Below, piece by piece: positions 11,666 through 21,936 of a stretch of 64,000 nucleotides of DNA (positions within the stretch are counted from its first letter, which is position 1; each line of letters starts with the position of its first letter). The notes beneath the pieces were generated by a model. It was not told the origin of the DNA, made no database searches, and worked only from the letters and a program-made list of their open reading frames with translations. The DNA lies in assembly GCA_033030425.1 (NCBI GenBank), contig JAUFSD010000004.1:2170001-2234000 (forward strand). The letters are read 5' to 3'. Made by a program: the position numbers and the translations under genes. This DNA is from Verpa conica (Eukaryota > Ascomycota > Pezizomycetes > Pezizales > Morchellaceae).

Positions 11666-12361
11666 GGGATCGACCGAATACCAGCTCCTATAAGATATGA
11701 GGACAACAAAGAACATTGGACCGAGGATCGCGAATATAATTGAAATGGCTTTTAATGCTGTTGCATACCGGCTGACTGTACCGTTGTCGCTACTGAGGTA
11801 GAAGGACTTGATAAACTCCGGGTAGCAGTCCTTGGTTCCTTCAGTAGTTAACCCTTCGGCACGTCTACCCAACCCCACCCCATCGAACAGCTCCCATACA
11901 GCTACACACAATAGAAATGATGTGGCAAGTAGCCCCGCAATATCTTTTACTCGTTTGATGAAGCCGTAATGTTTCCGCTCAACCAGTTTCTTTTTCCTTT
12001 CGGACCAGCGTACAATATGATCGATTGCTGAGACCACTATAACGGTTGGTGGAACCATCATCAGTACCGCTATGATGATTACTTCGTGCCTAAATATCTC
12101 TTCGTGGTGTATTACAGCAGCGATGCCGACTGCAATGGAAAAGGTGTAATTCGCGACCGTAAAATCGACCGCTTGTTCTGGATTATAGAAATATGCCAAG
12201 ACTGTACAGTACCATTGCACGTACAAGCTCACCCTTATCCCCAATCCATATATGTCACCATTCCCATAGATGGAGCATGGGTAGTCCTTAAGTACGGCCT
12301 GACAAGGTTGTGATAAGTCCTCCGGGCATGACGTGTCCGCCGTTATAGTTGTATTATCCAT
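11633..12361 (-). CDS. Fungal multi-pass membrane protein (YGLGIR...YVQW type), function unknown
   Basis: Single-exon frame of 242 residues from the ATG at 12361. A short extracellular-looking N-terminus with several Cys leads to IYGLGIRVSLYVQWYC. That motif opens a family of fungus-specific integral membrane proteins of unknown function. About five hydrophobic segments follow (around residues 40-60, 65-80, 90-110, 145-162, 205-225), with a basic loop ERKKKLVERKHYG between the third and fourth. The tail is short. The last eight or so codons are duplicated just downstream in a tandem repeat, so the present stop may not be the original one. The family is recognised from the motif; the role is not known. 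Confidence 0.65.
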   Translation of the reverse strand: MDNTTITADTSCPEDLSQPCQAVLKDYPCSIYGNGDIYGLGIRVSLYVQWYCTVLAYFYNPEQAVDFTVANYTFSIAVGIAAVIHHEEIFRHEVIIIAVLMMVPPTVIVVSAIDHIVRWSERKKKLVERKHYGFIKRVKDIAGLLATSFLLCVAVWELFDGVGLGRRAEGLTTEGTKDCYPEFIKSFYLSSDNGTVSRYATALKAISIIFAILGPMFFVVLISYRSWYSVDPDKASAVFKIP

Positions 12362-14168
12362 GGGGAGAATTGGGTATCGCGTTGGTAAACAAAAGTGATA
12401 ATATTTTTTGAAAGAGAAGCTATACAACCTAAAAACTCCTCGTAGGCGTAATTGAGGTCTATAAATGTCTATGGGTGGGCACCCTACGTCTAGAAGACTC
12501 TACTTCCTTAGCGCTATCCCACCTGCGCACTGTAGGTAAGACTTCCAGTAGGAGCCCTGGTACCCTACATTCACACGAGGCAAAACTCTTTTCAGCTGAT
12601 AATAGAGTATACCAAGAAAAACCTTTAAGACGTGTTCAGCAGAACACCTAATCAAGCACGAAAGAGTCTCTAGTAAATATTCTTGCAGTTCACTCAGCTC
12701 GGTCATGGTTTAAAACTAGTGATTGTTGATAGGACCTGTGCTTTCAATTACCTACTGCTTAAGTAAAATTCTCCCTATCTACTGGTGACGCTGCTCTGCA
12801 GTAAATGTGATATTGAGTTTAGATAGGGTCAATACTGCTCCGCTACCCGCCAAGATTAGCCGCTTTCCGTCAACCGGTTCACGGTGACACAACTATTGGT
12901 TCGATTCGTGGTAACATATGGCTAGAATATATTCTTCTCATTCGTTGAATTTCATAATTTCATAATTCCTTATTTTTGTCCACACTAGACATGACCTTGC
13001 ATGACTTTGGGTGTTGGCAGATTAGAGAGAAGCTGTCAGATCTTCGGTTTTCAGTTCGCTTATCCACTTAAGAAGTCATCTCGTGAGAATGCCGCACCAT
13101 TCCTCAAATTTTCTACTCGGTGTAAGGAAGAACCTGGCATTATTGATTTTGGTAACAACTTCTGGTTTGCTGAATACTCATCTCTGAGACCTGCATTTTC
13201 ATGTTCTTTTGCTTGTCTCAAGTAGATTCTGCAGTAGTGATTAGTCCTCGGTAGAATTAATGCGAAAATGCACTACTTAGGACTCGGAAGTCTTATTGGT
13301 TTTTGATGAAGACTCTAGCAGTGAGTATTAGTCACAGAAACCTTGCCGTTAACTCTTGTTTTCACGATAATCTTCTCGGAGACTATACTATAGCACTCGG
13401 GGCAGGCAAAAAGGGCCTGAAAATGAAACTGGTAGTAACCAGGGTTGTTATTCGAGGCGATGTATTTAGTGAATAGAATATGCCCCAGTTTTTCCGGCAG
13501 TCCCTACCAGTAGCTGTAGGATCGATCGGGGATGCACACCACCCACTTTGCAGGTCTAGTCAAGGCTTAATATTCCAAGAGCTTATGATAGTCCTCTTGG
13601 ACATGTACGCGATCGCAATCGTATAATTTTGTTCAAACTCCATGTTTATGTATTACGACTTATGCAATGAAGAGCTGTCCTATTGTATAATAAAAAAATA
13701 CTTATGTCTGATATCCTAGCCACGACACCATTGAGAGGATCATGAGTGGGAAAGGACGCTGCCCCACTACCAAGTACAGCCAGTTGGATAGTTATGATTG
13801 GGTAAGCGTACGGCTGCGCATAGAGCACGCCAAGAATATATACTCAGTGCACAGAATGAGCTGAAAGAGAAGGACTAATGTCTCAAGGATCGATAAACCT
13901 TTCCCCCGGAAACGTGACCTATTCTAGTGGAGAATCACACCAACCGCTGAGACACTGATCTGTACAGGCAATATCTACTCTTGAGTGCTCAGGCGTAGAA
14001 ATCATACTCTATACTCGCAATAATGAAATATCCGACCGAAGCGTAAACCGGTATCCTGAGCTACAAGTACCGAGCACATTTGCTGTGATAAAGCACCCCG
14101 AGTATTATTCCCCCAAACACCATCTTCCCCCAAAGAGTCACCTAGGCATACGCAAGCCGAAGAAGAGT
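12362..14168. other. No gene seen
   Basis: Frames of 60-75 codons occur (for example at 13001-13225) but none shows a domain, a partner exon or a clear start. The last part is the likely promoter of the mucin-like gene. Confidence 0.4.
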
Positions 14169-15479
14169 ATGGGTACTATCCATCAGACCATGATCAGCTT
14201 TCTGCTGCTATTTTCTTTGATCACTGCACAATCGACCCGGGCTGGAACTGAGCAAAATGTCACGACAAGTACTACGCGCGCTAGCAGTAATGAGCCCCCA
14301 GCTTACACTATAGAGCCTCCATCTGGCTCTACAGTGCTCATTCCTACCCCAGATACTCAGCTCAGCCCCCCATCTTACACTATAGAGCCTTCATTTGGCT
14401 CTATAGTGCCCACCCCTAGCCCAGATACTACACTCAGCCTCCCAATAACTAATTACACCGCCACGGAGGTCTATGCCACAACAATCACTATATCAGCCAC
14501 ACAAACTGGGTGCCCTGCAAACCCTTCCTTCGACTATACGTCTACCATCACTACAACAGTCAGCTTCAACGGTACTCTTCCCAGCCTAGATTCAATTGCT
14601 ACAACAACAATCTATGCCACAAGTACCGTCACTATATCAGCAACGCAAACAGAAAACTCTTCGCCCACAATAACAGCAACATATGCCGCTACGTCCACTA
14701 CTACGATAACACTTCAACCCCCAGGTAGCCCAATAACAATCACTGTTACCACGTCAATCGCCACTTATAATGGCACAGCAGCCTACTCCACAAGAACGAT
14801 CACCGTACCGACTGGCGAGCCGGTGACGGTAACCATAACGTCAATCCCCACGGCCGTAACCAATGTTACGAACACGGTCACTGTACCTGCTATCGACCCG
14901 GTGACGGTAACAATAACGTCAATCCCCACGGCCGTAACCTATTCTACGAGGACGGTCACTGTACCGGCCATCAGCCCGGTGACGGTAACAATAACGTCAA
15001 TCCCCACGGCAGTAACCTATGCTACGAGGACGGTCACTGTACCAGCTATCGGCCCGGTGACGATAACAATAACGTCAATCCCTACGACAGCAGTCTACGC
15101 CACAAGGACGATCACTATACGAACCACCGGACCGGCACCCGAACCGGTAACAATTGTTGGCGAGTGCACAACTAGGCCCCCAACAACGATAATAGCAACC
15201 ACCGTTACTGCAACAGTTGCCCCAACGAGGGTACCCTTAGAGGGAGCCAATCTTCCCAGAGTTCCACAACCAGACTCACCTGGGGTCAACTTTCTAATGA
15301 TTCTTCTCGTCTCTTTCGGGTCTTTCGCACTTGTTCTTACGTCTTTTGAACTCTTAAATGTACCTGGATCAGCCCTGAACCAGCCTGGCCCGAATCAGGG
15401 GCTTAACGATGGTGGACCCCCTTCAGCGAACCCAGCGGATGAAATAAACCCTATCCCAAACGAACCACGCTACGCATAG
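14169..15479 (+). CDS. Mucin-like Ser/Thr-rich surface protein with tandem repeats
   Basis: The ATG at 14169 is preferred over an upstream in-frame codon because it opens directly with a signal peptide (MGTIHQTMISFLLLFSLITA, cut near AQST). The protein is then 436 residues. The body is almost entirely Thr, Ser, Pro, Val and Ile, as in heavily O-glycosylated wall or surface proteins. It has two units around YTIEPPSGS/YTIEPSFGS and at least four imperfect units of about 33 residues built on TVTVPAI.PVTVTITSIPTAVTY-type sequence (about 14800-15110). A transmembrane segment (FLMILLVSFGSFALVLTSFE) near residue 385 is followed by a Pro/Asn-rich tail of about 40 residues. This layout suits a type I cell-wall sensor or adhesin. 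No WSC or catalytic domain is visible, and the exact role is unknown. Confidence 0.8.
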   Translation: MGTIHQTMISFLLLFSLITAQSTRAGTEQNVTTSTTRASSNEPPAYTIEPPSGSTVLIPTPDTQLSPPSYTIEPSFGSIVPTPSPDTTLSLPITNYTATEVYATTITISATQTGCPANPSFDYTSTITTTVSFNGTLPSLDSIATTTIYATSTVTISATQTENSSPTITATYAATSTTTITLQPPGSPITITVTTSIATYNGTAAYSTRTITVPTGEPVTVTITSIPTAVTNVTNTVTVPAIDPVTVTITSIPTAVTYSTRTVTVPAISPVTVTITSIPTAVTYATRTVTVPAIGPVTITITSIPTTAVYATRTITIRTTGPAPEPVTIVGECTTRPPTTIIATTVTATVAPTRVPLEGANLPRVPQPDSPGVNFLMILLVSFGSFALVLTSFELLNVPGSALNQPGPNQGLNDGGPPSANPADEINPIPNEPRYA

Positions 15480-16542
15480 ATTATCTCTCACTGAACATAA
15501 GCTCAGATTGAAGAATTTCTTTCGACTTTAATTACTGTACAATCACTCTATAAGGATATGGTTCTGGGAGGGAAACTAGGAAGGATGTTGAAGATGGAGT
15601 GGCTAGCTCAATTAGGCAGATCACGGCAGTGGGTTGCTGAATATCGCCTAGTGAAGTGCATTTTATGGCTCCCCGTTAATAGTATTGTTATAAAAAATGC
15701 CGATACAAAAAAAATTGTATATTAGTATCAAGTATGATTACAAGGTTATTAGCCTTCTCGGGAATGTGGCTCCTATAGTGTAATCACTATTTTATAGGTT
15801 ACTTTAATGAATTTATGGCTTAGCGAGATACTCGGGAACGTTTTCCGTTCTATAAACCTACTCTCAAGTATTAAAGAAATCATACTTCATAATTGAGAGA
15901 ATAGGAGGGCACAGAAGACCAAAGTTTATCGGAAATTCTTTATTGCTGGTACTCCAGACGTTGATTTAATGAATGTTTATAGTAATAAGACCGAGAGAAC
16001 AGTATGTCACGTGACTGATACCTTATAGTTTAGGGCGATCCATATGATAAGCAATAGTCATTCACGGCCAGGTTAATAGACTTGCGCACCTTCACTCTTG
16101 CAGATACAGAGGCAGTTTCATTTGAGCCTCGGTCTTCGATCGTTTAGGGCGATCGCATAGTTCATGAGGTTCCACTCGGCCAACACACTATACTAGGGTT
16201 AGGGGTGTGAAGATGGGACAGCGGAGATCTCCAGTCTATGGGGCAACATAGAAAAATTCAACTTCGCCCCCCTACCCCTAGTAGTATGATGCTCGTAGTA
16301 CAAGATAGGAGGGGCATAAATACTACATAGCTGCTGAGCCTCAGGTAGCTGATAATGCCACCTAACATATATACGGTAGTCGTCCTATGAGAAAGTACTA
16401 GTAGATATATAAAATATATACAAATTAGTCAGGTACTAAAGGTTCAGGCGACCAACATTCAGGCAACCAACATTGATGCGCCCACCACCTCCTTTACGTA
16501 TCCCTTTCAAATTACTTCACGCGTACAACAATATTGTCTACA
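15480..16542. other. No gene seen
   Basis: Intergenic. A tandem 15-bp unit (TTCAGGC.ACCAACA, twice) lies at about 16443-16472, a telomere-like GGGTTAGGGG at about 16197, and pyrimidine-rich promoter-like sequence just before 16543. Confidence 0.5.
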
Positions 16543-17480
16543 ATGCCACCCACCGGTCCTGGTAGAGCTGCCGTGCACCCACTACTCCTAGACTTCTTCC
16601 GAACCTTCACAAACTTCACTCGAAACCCCAGTGCTACTCCCGAGGCCGATTTCCGCCGCCTCCATGAAAAGGAGCTCTGGGATAGTAATACCTACAATCA
16701 TCATCGACGAAGCTTTATTCTCACTCTCGCGGCCGAGACAAACTCCCCCGTACATAATTTCTTCGCCAACCAAGCCTCTTTCCTAGAGTACGACAGTACC
16801 TCCGCCCCCCACGTAGAGTTCGATCGCTTAAAGGAGCACTCCGCCTGGTCCCCCGATGATGAATCCTGTAGAACCGCCCACCATCTCTTTAAGGAAGCCT
16901 TTAAGAGTGAGTTCAATGGACCTCTTGATAAGCTCTATAGAGGCTATAATGACTATCCCTACAACCCTCGCGCCGCACCCATGGCCGAGTTCCGACGTCT
17001 AATGGCGTACAAGAAGTGGCGTCCGAAGCCTAACGACAAATCGGAGGAGGATGAGCTATCGAGAAAGTATCGCACTGCGAAAGGGCGATTTTTTACGGCG
17101 TTTAGAAAAGAGTTTGAACGTCACTTTGGGAGCGGTGAAACTGTCAAGACGTGGCAAGAGCTTTGTGCGGTGTTGGGTGTGGAACCCGTGCCGGATGGTA
17201 CTAGTGCGTGTAAAAAAGTACAATCACCTATACCTACCCCCCCCCCCCGCGCAAGTTCATATACTAACGTTGCTAGGCACTACGCCCGTTGATGGTGAAT
17301 ATATATGATATAGTTCAACATAAGCGGACGGGGGAGGCGTTTGATTTCTTTCAGAGACTAGAAGATTTAAAAAAATACACGATCGATAACGACCTACGCT
17401 ATCCAAAGAAGGAGGCGAAGGAGGGGCCGTTCAAGTTCCTACTGCGACCGATCGACGCAGGTAGACGGCGTCGTACTTAG
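16543..17480 (+). CDS. Conserved fungal protein of unknown function, two exons
   Basis: Exons 16543-17217 and 17277-17480 join in phase 0 across a 59-bp intron with donor GTACAA, branch-like TACTAAC and acceptor CTAG. The result is a 292-residue soluble protein. The second exon opens into VNIYDIVQHKRTGEAFDFF and continues to KFLLRPI. With the first-exon features (F..F..F, a repeated EF.RL..... W pattern about 80 residues apart, and WQELCAVLGVEPVPDG), this matches a widespread ascomycete family with no assigned function. Two internal repeats, FRRLHEKELWDSN-like and FDRLKEHSAWSPD-like, suggest a duplicated helical unit. The start used here is the first true ATG; an upstream TTG also lies in frame. 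Confidence 0.82.
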
Positions 17481-18019
17481 TAAGCTATGTTGGTTATATA
17501 GCCGGGGAATATATCTATGGTAGCAGCCTTAGGGGCTTAGGTACTGGTTTTTACCAATAGTAGATTCCCGGGTGTGGTTAGGAGTGAAGAGTTTCTTTTA
17601 ATATTTTTTTGTAAGCGCTGGGATTGGTAGTGTACTATATACCTAGATATTGAGTGCGTTTAGAGAACGCAGCGATTTAATACACGCATATCTCAGCAAT
17701 TTAATACAACCAGATCGCAGTAATGAATGGAGATTACAGTAATATAGGCCTACAACACACAATATACTTTAATTAAATCCCATTTGTATAACAGTTCTAA
17801 CAAGTCCTATATTTTTAGCAATACTATTACAAACTTTGCATCAAATCTGACGCAATTTAAGACATATAGTAGATGTAATTATTTGTTCAGCCGCATACCC
17901 CTGTTTTAAACTCACCATTTGATAGTTCACCATAACAACATCCTTCAACTATTTCCACTACCATTTAACTCCTTTCAACTATTTCCACCATCATTCAGCT
18001 TCCATAAATATTGTTTATA
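17481..18019. other. No gene seen
   Basis: Contains a short direct repeat (TTTCAACTATTTCCAC-like units near 17945 and 17975), possibly in the leader of the decayed frame that follows. Confidence 0.4.
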
Positions 18020-18771
18020 ATGGCCAAGAGAAAAGATGGGCCAACAACCTAAAACGCCAATCTCAGCAATGATGAGTTGATCAAAATCCACAAAGCAAAG
18101 AATCTGTTTAAGGTACAGCAATGCAGAGCAAGAAAACATTGGTTAGCATCTACGGATGGGATGGTTGATTCAAATATGGAAGTTGTAACTAGGACAGATA
18201 CAAAATCAATAGATCCAAACAGTATACCCCCAAGTATTTAAGGTAAGACCTATTATATAGTACAAACAAAAACACTTTTAACTAGTAACTGTATACTTGG
18301 TAACAACAATACAAGTATTGTACTCCATAGCAATGGGATTGACCCCACCATTGCAATCGTTACAAGATTTATACCAAAATATACATCAAATACACCAAAC
18401 GTACCCAGTACTAATACAGTAATACACTCTAAATCAGGCTTCTCTTTTATTACTCCCAATATTTTTGTCAAGAAAAGATAAACAAATACAGCAAACCGAG
18501 TTTTTTTAAATCCTCATATACGTAGAGTCAAGTGCTATAGCAACTATTGTCCAGATAGGAATCTCAGTATATTTAGAGGTGGTGACAAATGTGAGAATTA
18601 AGGCGTCAATGAAGGTGGCAATATAGATGGTGATAAAGATAGCAATGAAGGTAGTGAAAGCAGTAGTGAAAGTGGTGGTAGAGGTGGCGGTAGAGGCAGA
18701 GGTAAAAATGATGGGAAAGGCGGTGACGGAATTAGTAATGAAGGAGATTGTGAAGAAGGAAATGAATAAGT
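18020..18771 (+). pseudogene. Decayed open frame, origin unknown
   Basis: From an ATG at 18020 (MAKRKDGPTT) the translation stays protein-like but meets stops at several points (TAA about 18050, TAA about 18240, and later ones). One part reads LSNDELIKIHKAKNLFKVQQ, then RARKHWLASTDG. The end, about 18600-18770, is a Gly/Ser/Glu-rich tail with RGGGRGRGK. This looks like one broken gene rather than several short ones. It could be an old transposon protein, but no transposase motif is recognised. Confidence 0.3.
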
Positions 18772-20364
18772 AATACTCTAAGATTGAAGAGTTTAGGTAC
18801 TTTTCTAGTGACTAAACTTCAATGGGTTTTGTGAAAGTATGGGTGCGAGCAACAGAATAATAGTTCGGTAATACGCCTAGAGGAGGGGGTAAGCTCGATC
18901 TCTTACACCTTACATGCCTAATGGGAGTCGACTGCTATCGGCCATACTCCAACAGGTTTCTCCTGGTGTAAGGGGTTAGGGTTAGGTTCTCGCCCTCTCC
19001 TCGCCCTCTTTTTCACTCGATCCATTGTAGGAGGCAGTCTCTGGCCCACGGGAGGGCCTGACAGGCTGGGGAAAGGTATTTTTGCCTGTACGGCTGCTTT
19101 TGCATATGCTCTCGTGCACTCCCAGCTGCCGTACGGGAGCGAGCGGGGTTCTCTCTTGTGATGGCTGCAGCAGGACTGCGCTTGCTGAAGCCCCATATAT
19201 GTCTTTTCTCGCAGGATGACAACTAAAAAAAGTGCGACATTATGAGTTTGTATTTTTATTTTCCCCGCTCATTAATTAGATGAGCCCTTAGGCAATGGTA
19301 AAGTCGGCTCTTCCAAATGACCTCGTTCGCTACCGCTGAAAAATTACGGCACTATTAGTAATAGAACCTACTCATCAGTTATATAAATCGCAATTATAGC
19401 CAATTGATGCTATTCTATTTACCCATATTTGCTGCGCGGAAGGGGTACACTTTTCAGTGAATGCACAACGCATGCGCAGTACAGGTGTTCATCGTCGATT
19501 AGTCATGTGGCCGAGTTCGGAACCCTGTCTCTCCTATCCCAAGCCTATTAACATTTCAGTAGCAGTAGCCATCCAGTCTAATCTGCAGGTGTTATTATTG
19601 TTTAGAATTGGGTTTCTAGCCGATTAGCTTGTGGTTCAAGTTTACATTTAGGCCCTAGAAATCTGCCGCTGCTATCCGTAAAATGATTCGATTACTGTGA
19701 TAGGTTATTATATGGGTAGAGGGGAAGGCTCGAGGTGTTTCAGCCACCGCTCATAGAATACCCTATGGCACTTAGCTTCTTAGATATCTTGATGTGCTTT
19801 ATCCCCTGCGATAAAGAAAATAGCCTGACTAGACTTTAATTTGTAAATATGCCGCCAAGATTAAATTCGCCGCTCGGTAGACTGACTACAGTAATGAAAA
19901 TTTTTCAGAGAGATTACTTGATGAGGCGGTAGCTTAAGTGTATATTCCCCCACAATTCCGAAATCACCTAGACATCTTGAATAGTTAAGGAGCCACCAAC
20001 GGGGCCAATATCCTCTAATAGGGATTCCCTCCGTATGGTAGCTAATAGATGTTGTTCATACAGCTCATGCTTAACTATTAACTAGCCGGACCACCGGGCC
20101 AGTTCTCCGATTTCTCCGGAAACCCATGCAGAGAGAGTTAGTTTTCATTTCAATAGTATAACCCTGAGGGCCCTCTTACAGACACCATGATTTTTTATGG
20201 ATAGGTCCTAGCTTTTGTGGAATAGTTCATATAACTTATGAAAGTGTATTCGGCCAGATCTAGCAAAAACCAGGTCGGAATGGAATTAAAAAACTACAAT
20301 AAATACGTAAACTAGTATGTGACCTATATAGATTGATCCACGATCCAACAAAAACAAAAACATA
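18772..20364. other. No gene seen
   Basis: No supported frame. A telomere-like GGGTTAGGGTTAGG lies at about 18970. Small frames at 18918-19222 on the minus strand have no recognisable content. Confidence 0.45.
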
Positions 20365-21936
20365 TTAAAGATGCGGCCAGTAGTCACTCCATCGTGGTGT
20401 TATGAATACTCCTTCAGGAGGGTCCCGCATACTGATATATGACTCTACCACAATATATATGGTACAGAGTGCGTACATGAGAAGCGAAAGTAAACAGGTG
20501 TAAACAAGAAGGTAATGTGCGAGAAGCAGCCCTACGTACTTGGGACCTACGCCATTTTTTCGCTCCCCCGCATGCCTGTCGCAGATCCCGTGTATCTCCA
20601 CCAAAGAATACCACACAAGCTCAAAGTGCCCTTTCCCATCGAGGTAAACATCCCATAGAATATTAGATAGATCTCTCTCGTACCGAGTGAATGAGGCGAT
20701 GAAAACAATGATGGATGGGAAAAGTATCATCCCGATAGAGGATCCAATCCAGAGGTATGATTCAATGGTTGTAGGGAAATGGACTTTCCATGCCGCCAAG
20801 TGGAGCCCCCCGACCACTATAACAAGAGTTCCTTCCACAACCATACTAATCACACCCCCTCGCAACCACCTTTTCCATCCGCTTTCGGGTGTACCTTCGG
20901 TTTTTTCAGAATAGATGTAGGTTACAAGATCAAAGAAAGCCTTTGACTTGACCGCAATACTGTTGGGGCATGGTCGTTTTGTGACGAGTAGATTATTTTT
21001 CTTATACGTTTTGCTATTTTTGATCTCTTCGATGAGCTGGTCGAGTTGCTTTATGTTGGGGGGAGGTGCAACGTTTTGAGGCGATTTTAGTTTAATCTCA
21101 ATAGGCTCATCGACGTCCAATGGCTTAGACCACCAGCAGAAGTAAATGAAAGTCGTGCAGAGAACCTGAATAAGTACATGGATTTCGAGTAATGTGATAG
21201 GCAATTTAGACCCCCAACGAGCTAACGACTGTACGATCAACCACAATGCCTGACCACTGGCTAGCAATTTTGCAATATTATTCGCTTTCCCTTTATCCGT
21301 AATCGCACTCTTGTCAAAGGAGGTTTCATCAATATAGCCAAGTTCCAGATAGTGTAGGAAGCCAGTTGGAGTGAGGATCGCCGTATATTCCCCCGGTGGT
21401 GGCTGACCGATTAGTGGGTCCGATTCTGAACCGTGAGGGCGGTATCCCTCGGCAACTTCGGTCTCTACCGTAGTTGTACCAACAAGAAACCCGCCCATCA
21501 CAACGAAGAACGCTCCATCCATGCCCAGCTTTTTCTTTAGTTTTTTTGATTTGTTTATCTTATTTTGCCAGGCTTTATTAAGGTTCCTTGCCTCGCGCCA
21601 TTGACCGAAGGCACAGACCAGCAATCCCTCAGGAACAACAACAGAAAGGAACATAAGTACCGACTTGTACCACAACCGGGAACCCGCCGTGACTTTAGGG
21701 TTGATATTGGGATGAACAGCGGTCCACACACAGAATATATATGTAGTCGTGCAACTGAAGATGACTCCAAATGTACCGCGGCCAGTTGGTTCTGCTTGGA
21801 ACTTAATCTTTCCAAAAGGCGTCTCCAATACAGAAATGGTTTCATTGGTTCCCGGCGTAGGTAGGGCAAACACATGGCATATATATGCCAGCAGCTGAAA
21901 CACGAGTAACAATTGTAGTCGATGGACAAGAGACAT
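20365..21936 (-). CDS. Large fungal integral membrane protein, function unknown
   Basis: Single-exon frame of 523 residues with an ATG at 21936. It has a cleavable signal-like N-terminus (MSLVHRLQLLLVFQLLAY..., ending at ALP). Next comes GRGTFGVIFSCTTTYIFCVW, the hallmark of a large family of fungal membrane proteins without known function. About eight further hydrophobic segments are seen, near residues 95-112, 150-165, 228-240, 255-275, 365-385, 398-418 and 480-505. The long loops hold QWREARNLNKAW and YFCWWSKPLDVDEPIEI, and both patterns recur in this family. The frame is uninterrupted and looks intact. The same broad family is represented by the damaged gene at 28550-30695 and the short one at 11633-12361. 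Confidence 0.78.
   Translation of the reverse strand: MSLVHRLQLLLVFQLLAYICHVFALPTPGTNETISVLETPFGKIKFQAEPTGRGTFGVIFSCTTTYIFCVWTAVHPNINPKVTAGSRLWYKSVLMFLSVVVPEGLLVCAFGQWREARNLNKAWQNKINKSKKLKKKLGMDGAFFVVMGGFLVGTTTVETEVAEGYRPHGSESDPLIGQPPPGEYTAILTPTGFLHYLELGYIDETSFDKSAITDKGKANNIAKLLASGQALWLIVQSLARWGSKLPITLLEIHVLIQVLCTTFIYFCWWSKPLDVDEPIEIKLKSPQNVAPPPNIKQLDQLIEEIKNSKTYKKNNLLVTKRPCPNSIAVKSKAFFDLVTYIYSEKTEGTPESGWKRWLRGGVISMVVEGTLVIVVGGLHLAAWKVHFPTTIESYLWIGSSIGMILFPSIIVFIASFTRYERDLSNILWDVYLDGKGHFELVWYSLVEIHGICDRHAGERKNGVGPKYVGLLLAHYLLVYTCLLSLLMYALCTIYIVVESYISMRDPPEGVFITPRWSDYWPHL

Noticed and set aside
13001..13225. 74-codon plus-strand frame
   Set aside because: No domain, no splice partner and a sequence bias typical of chance frames.
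21565..21864. 99-codon plus-strand frame
   Set aside because: It lies antisense inside the 523-residue membrane-protein gene and has no features of its own.
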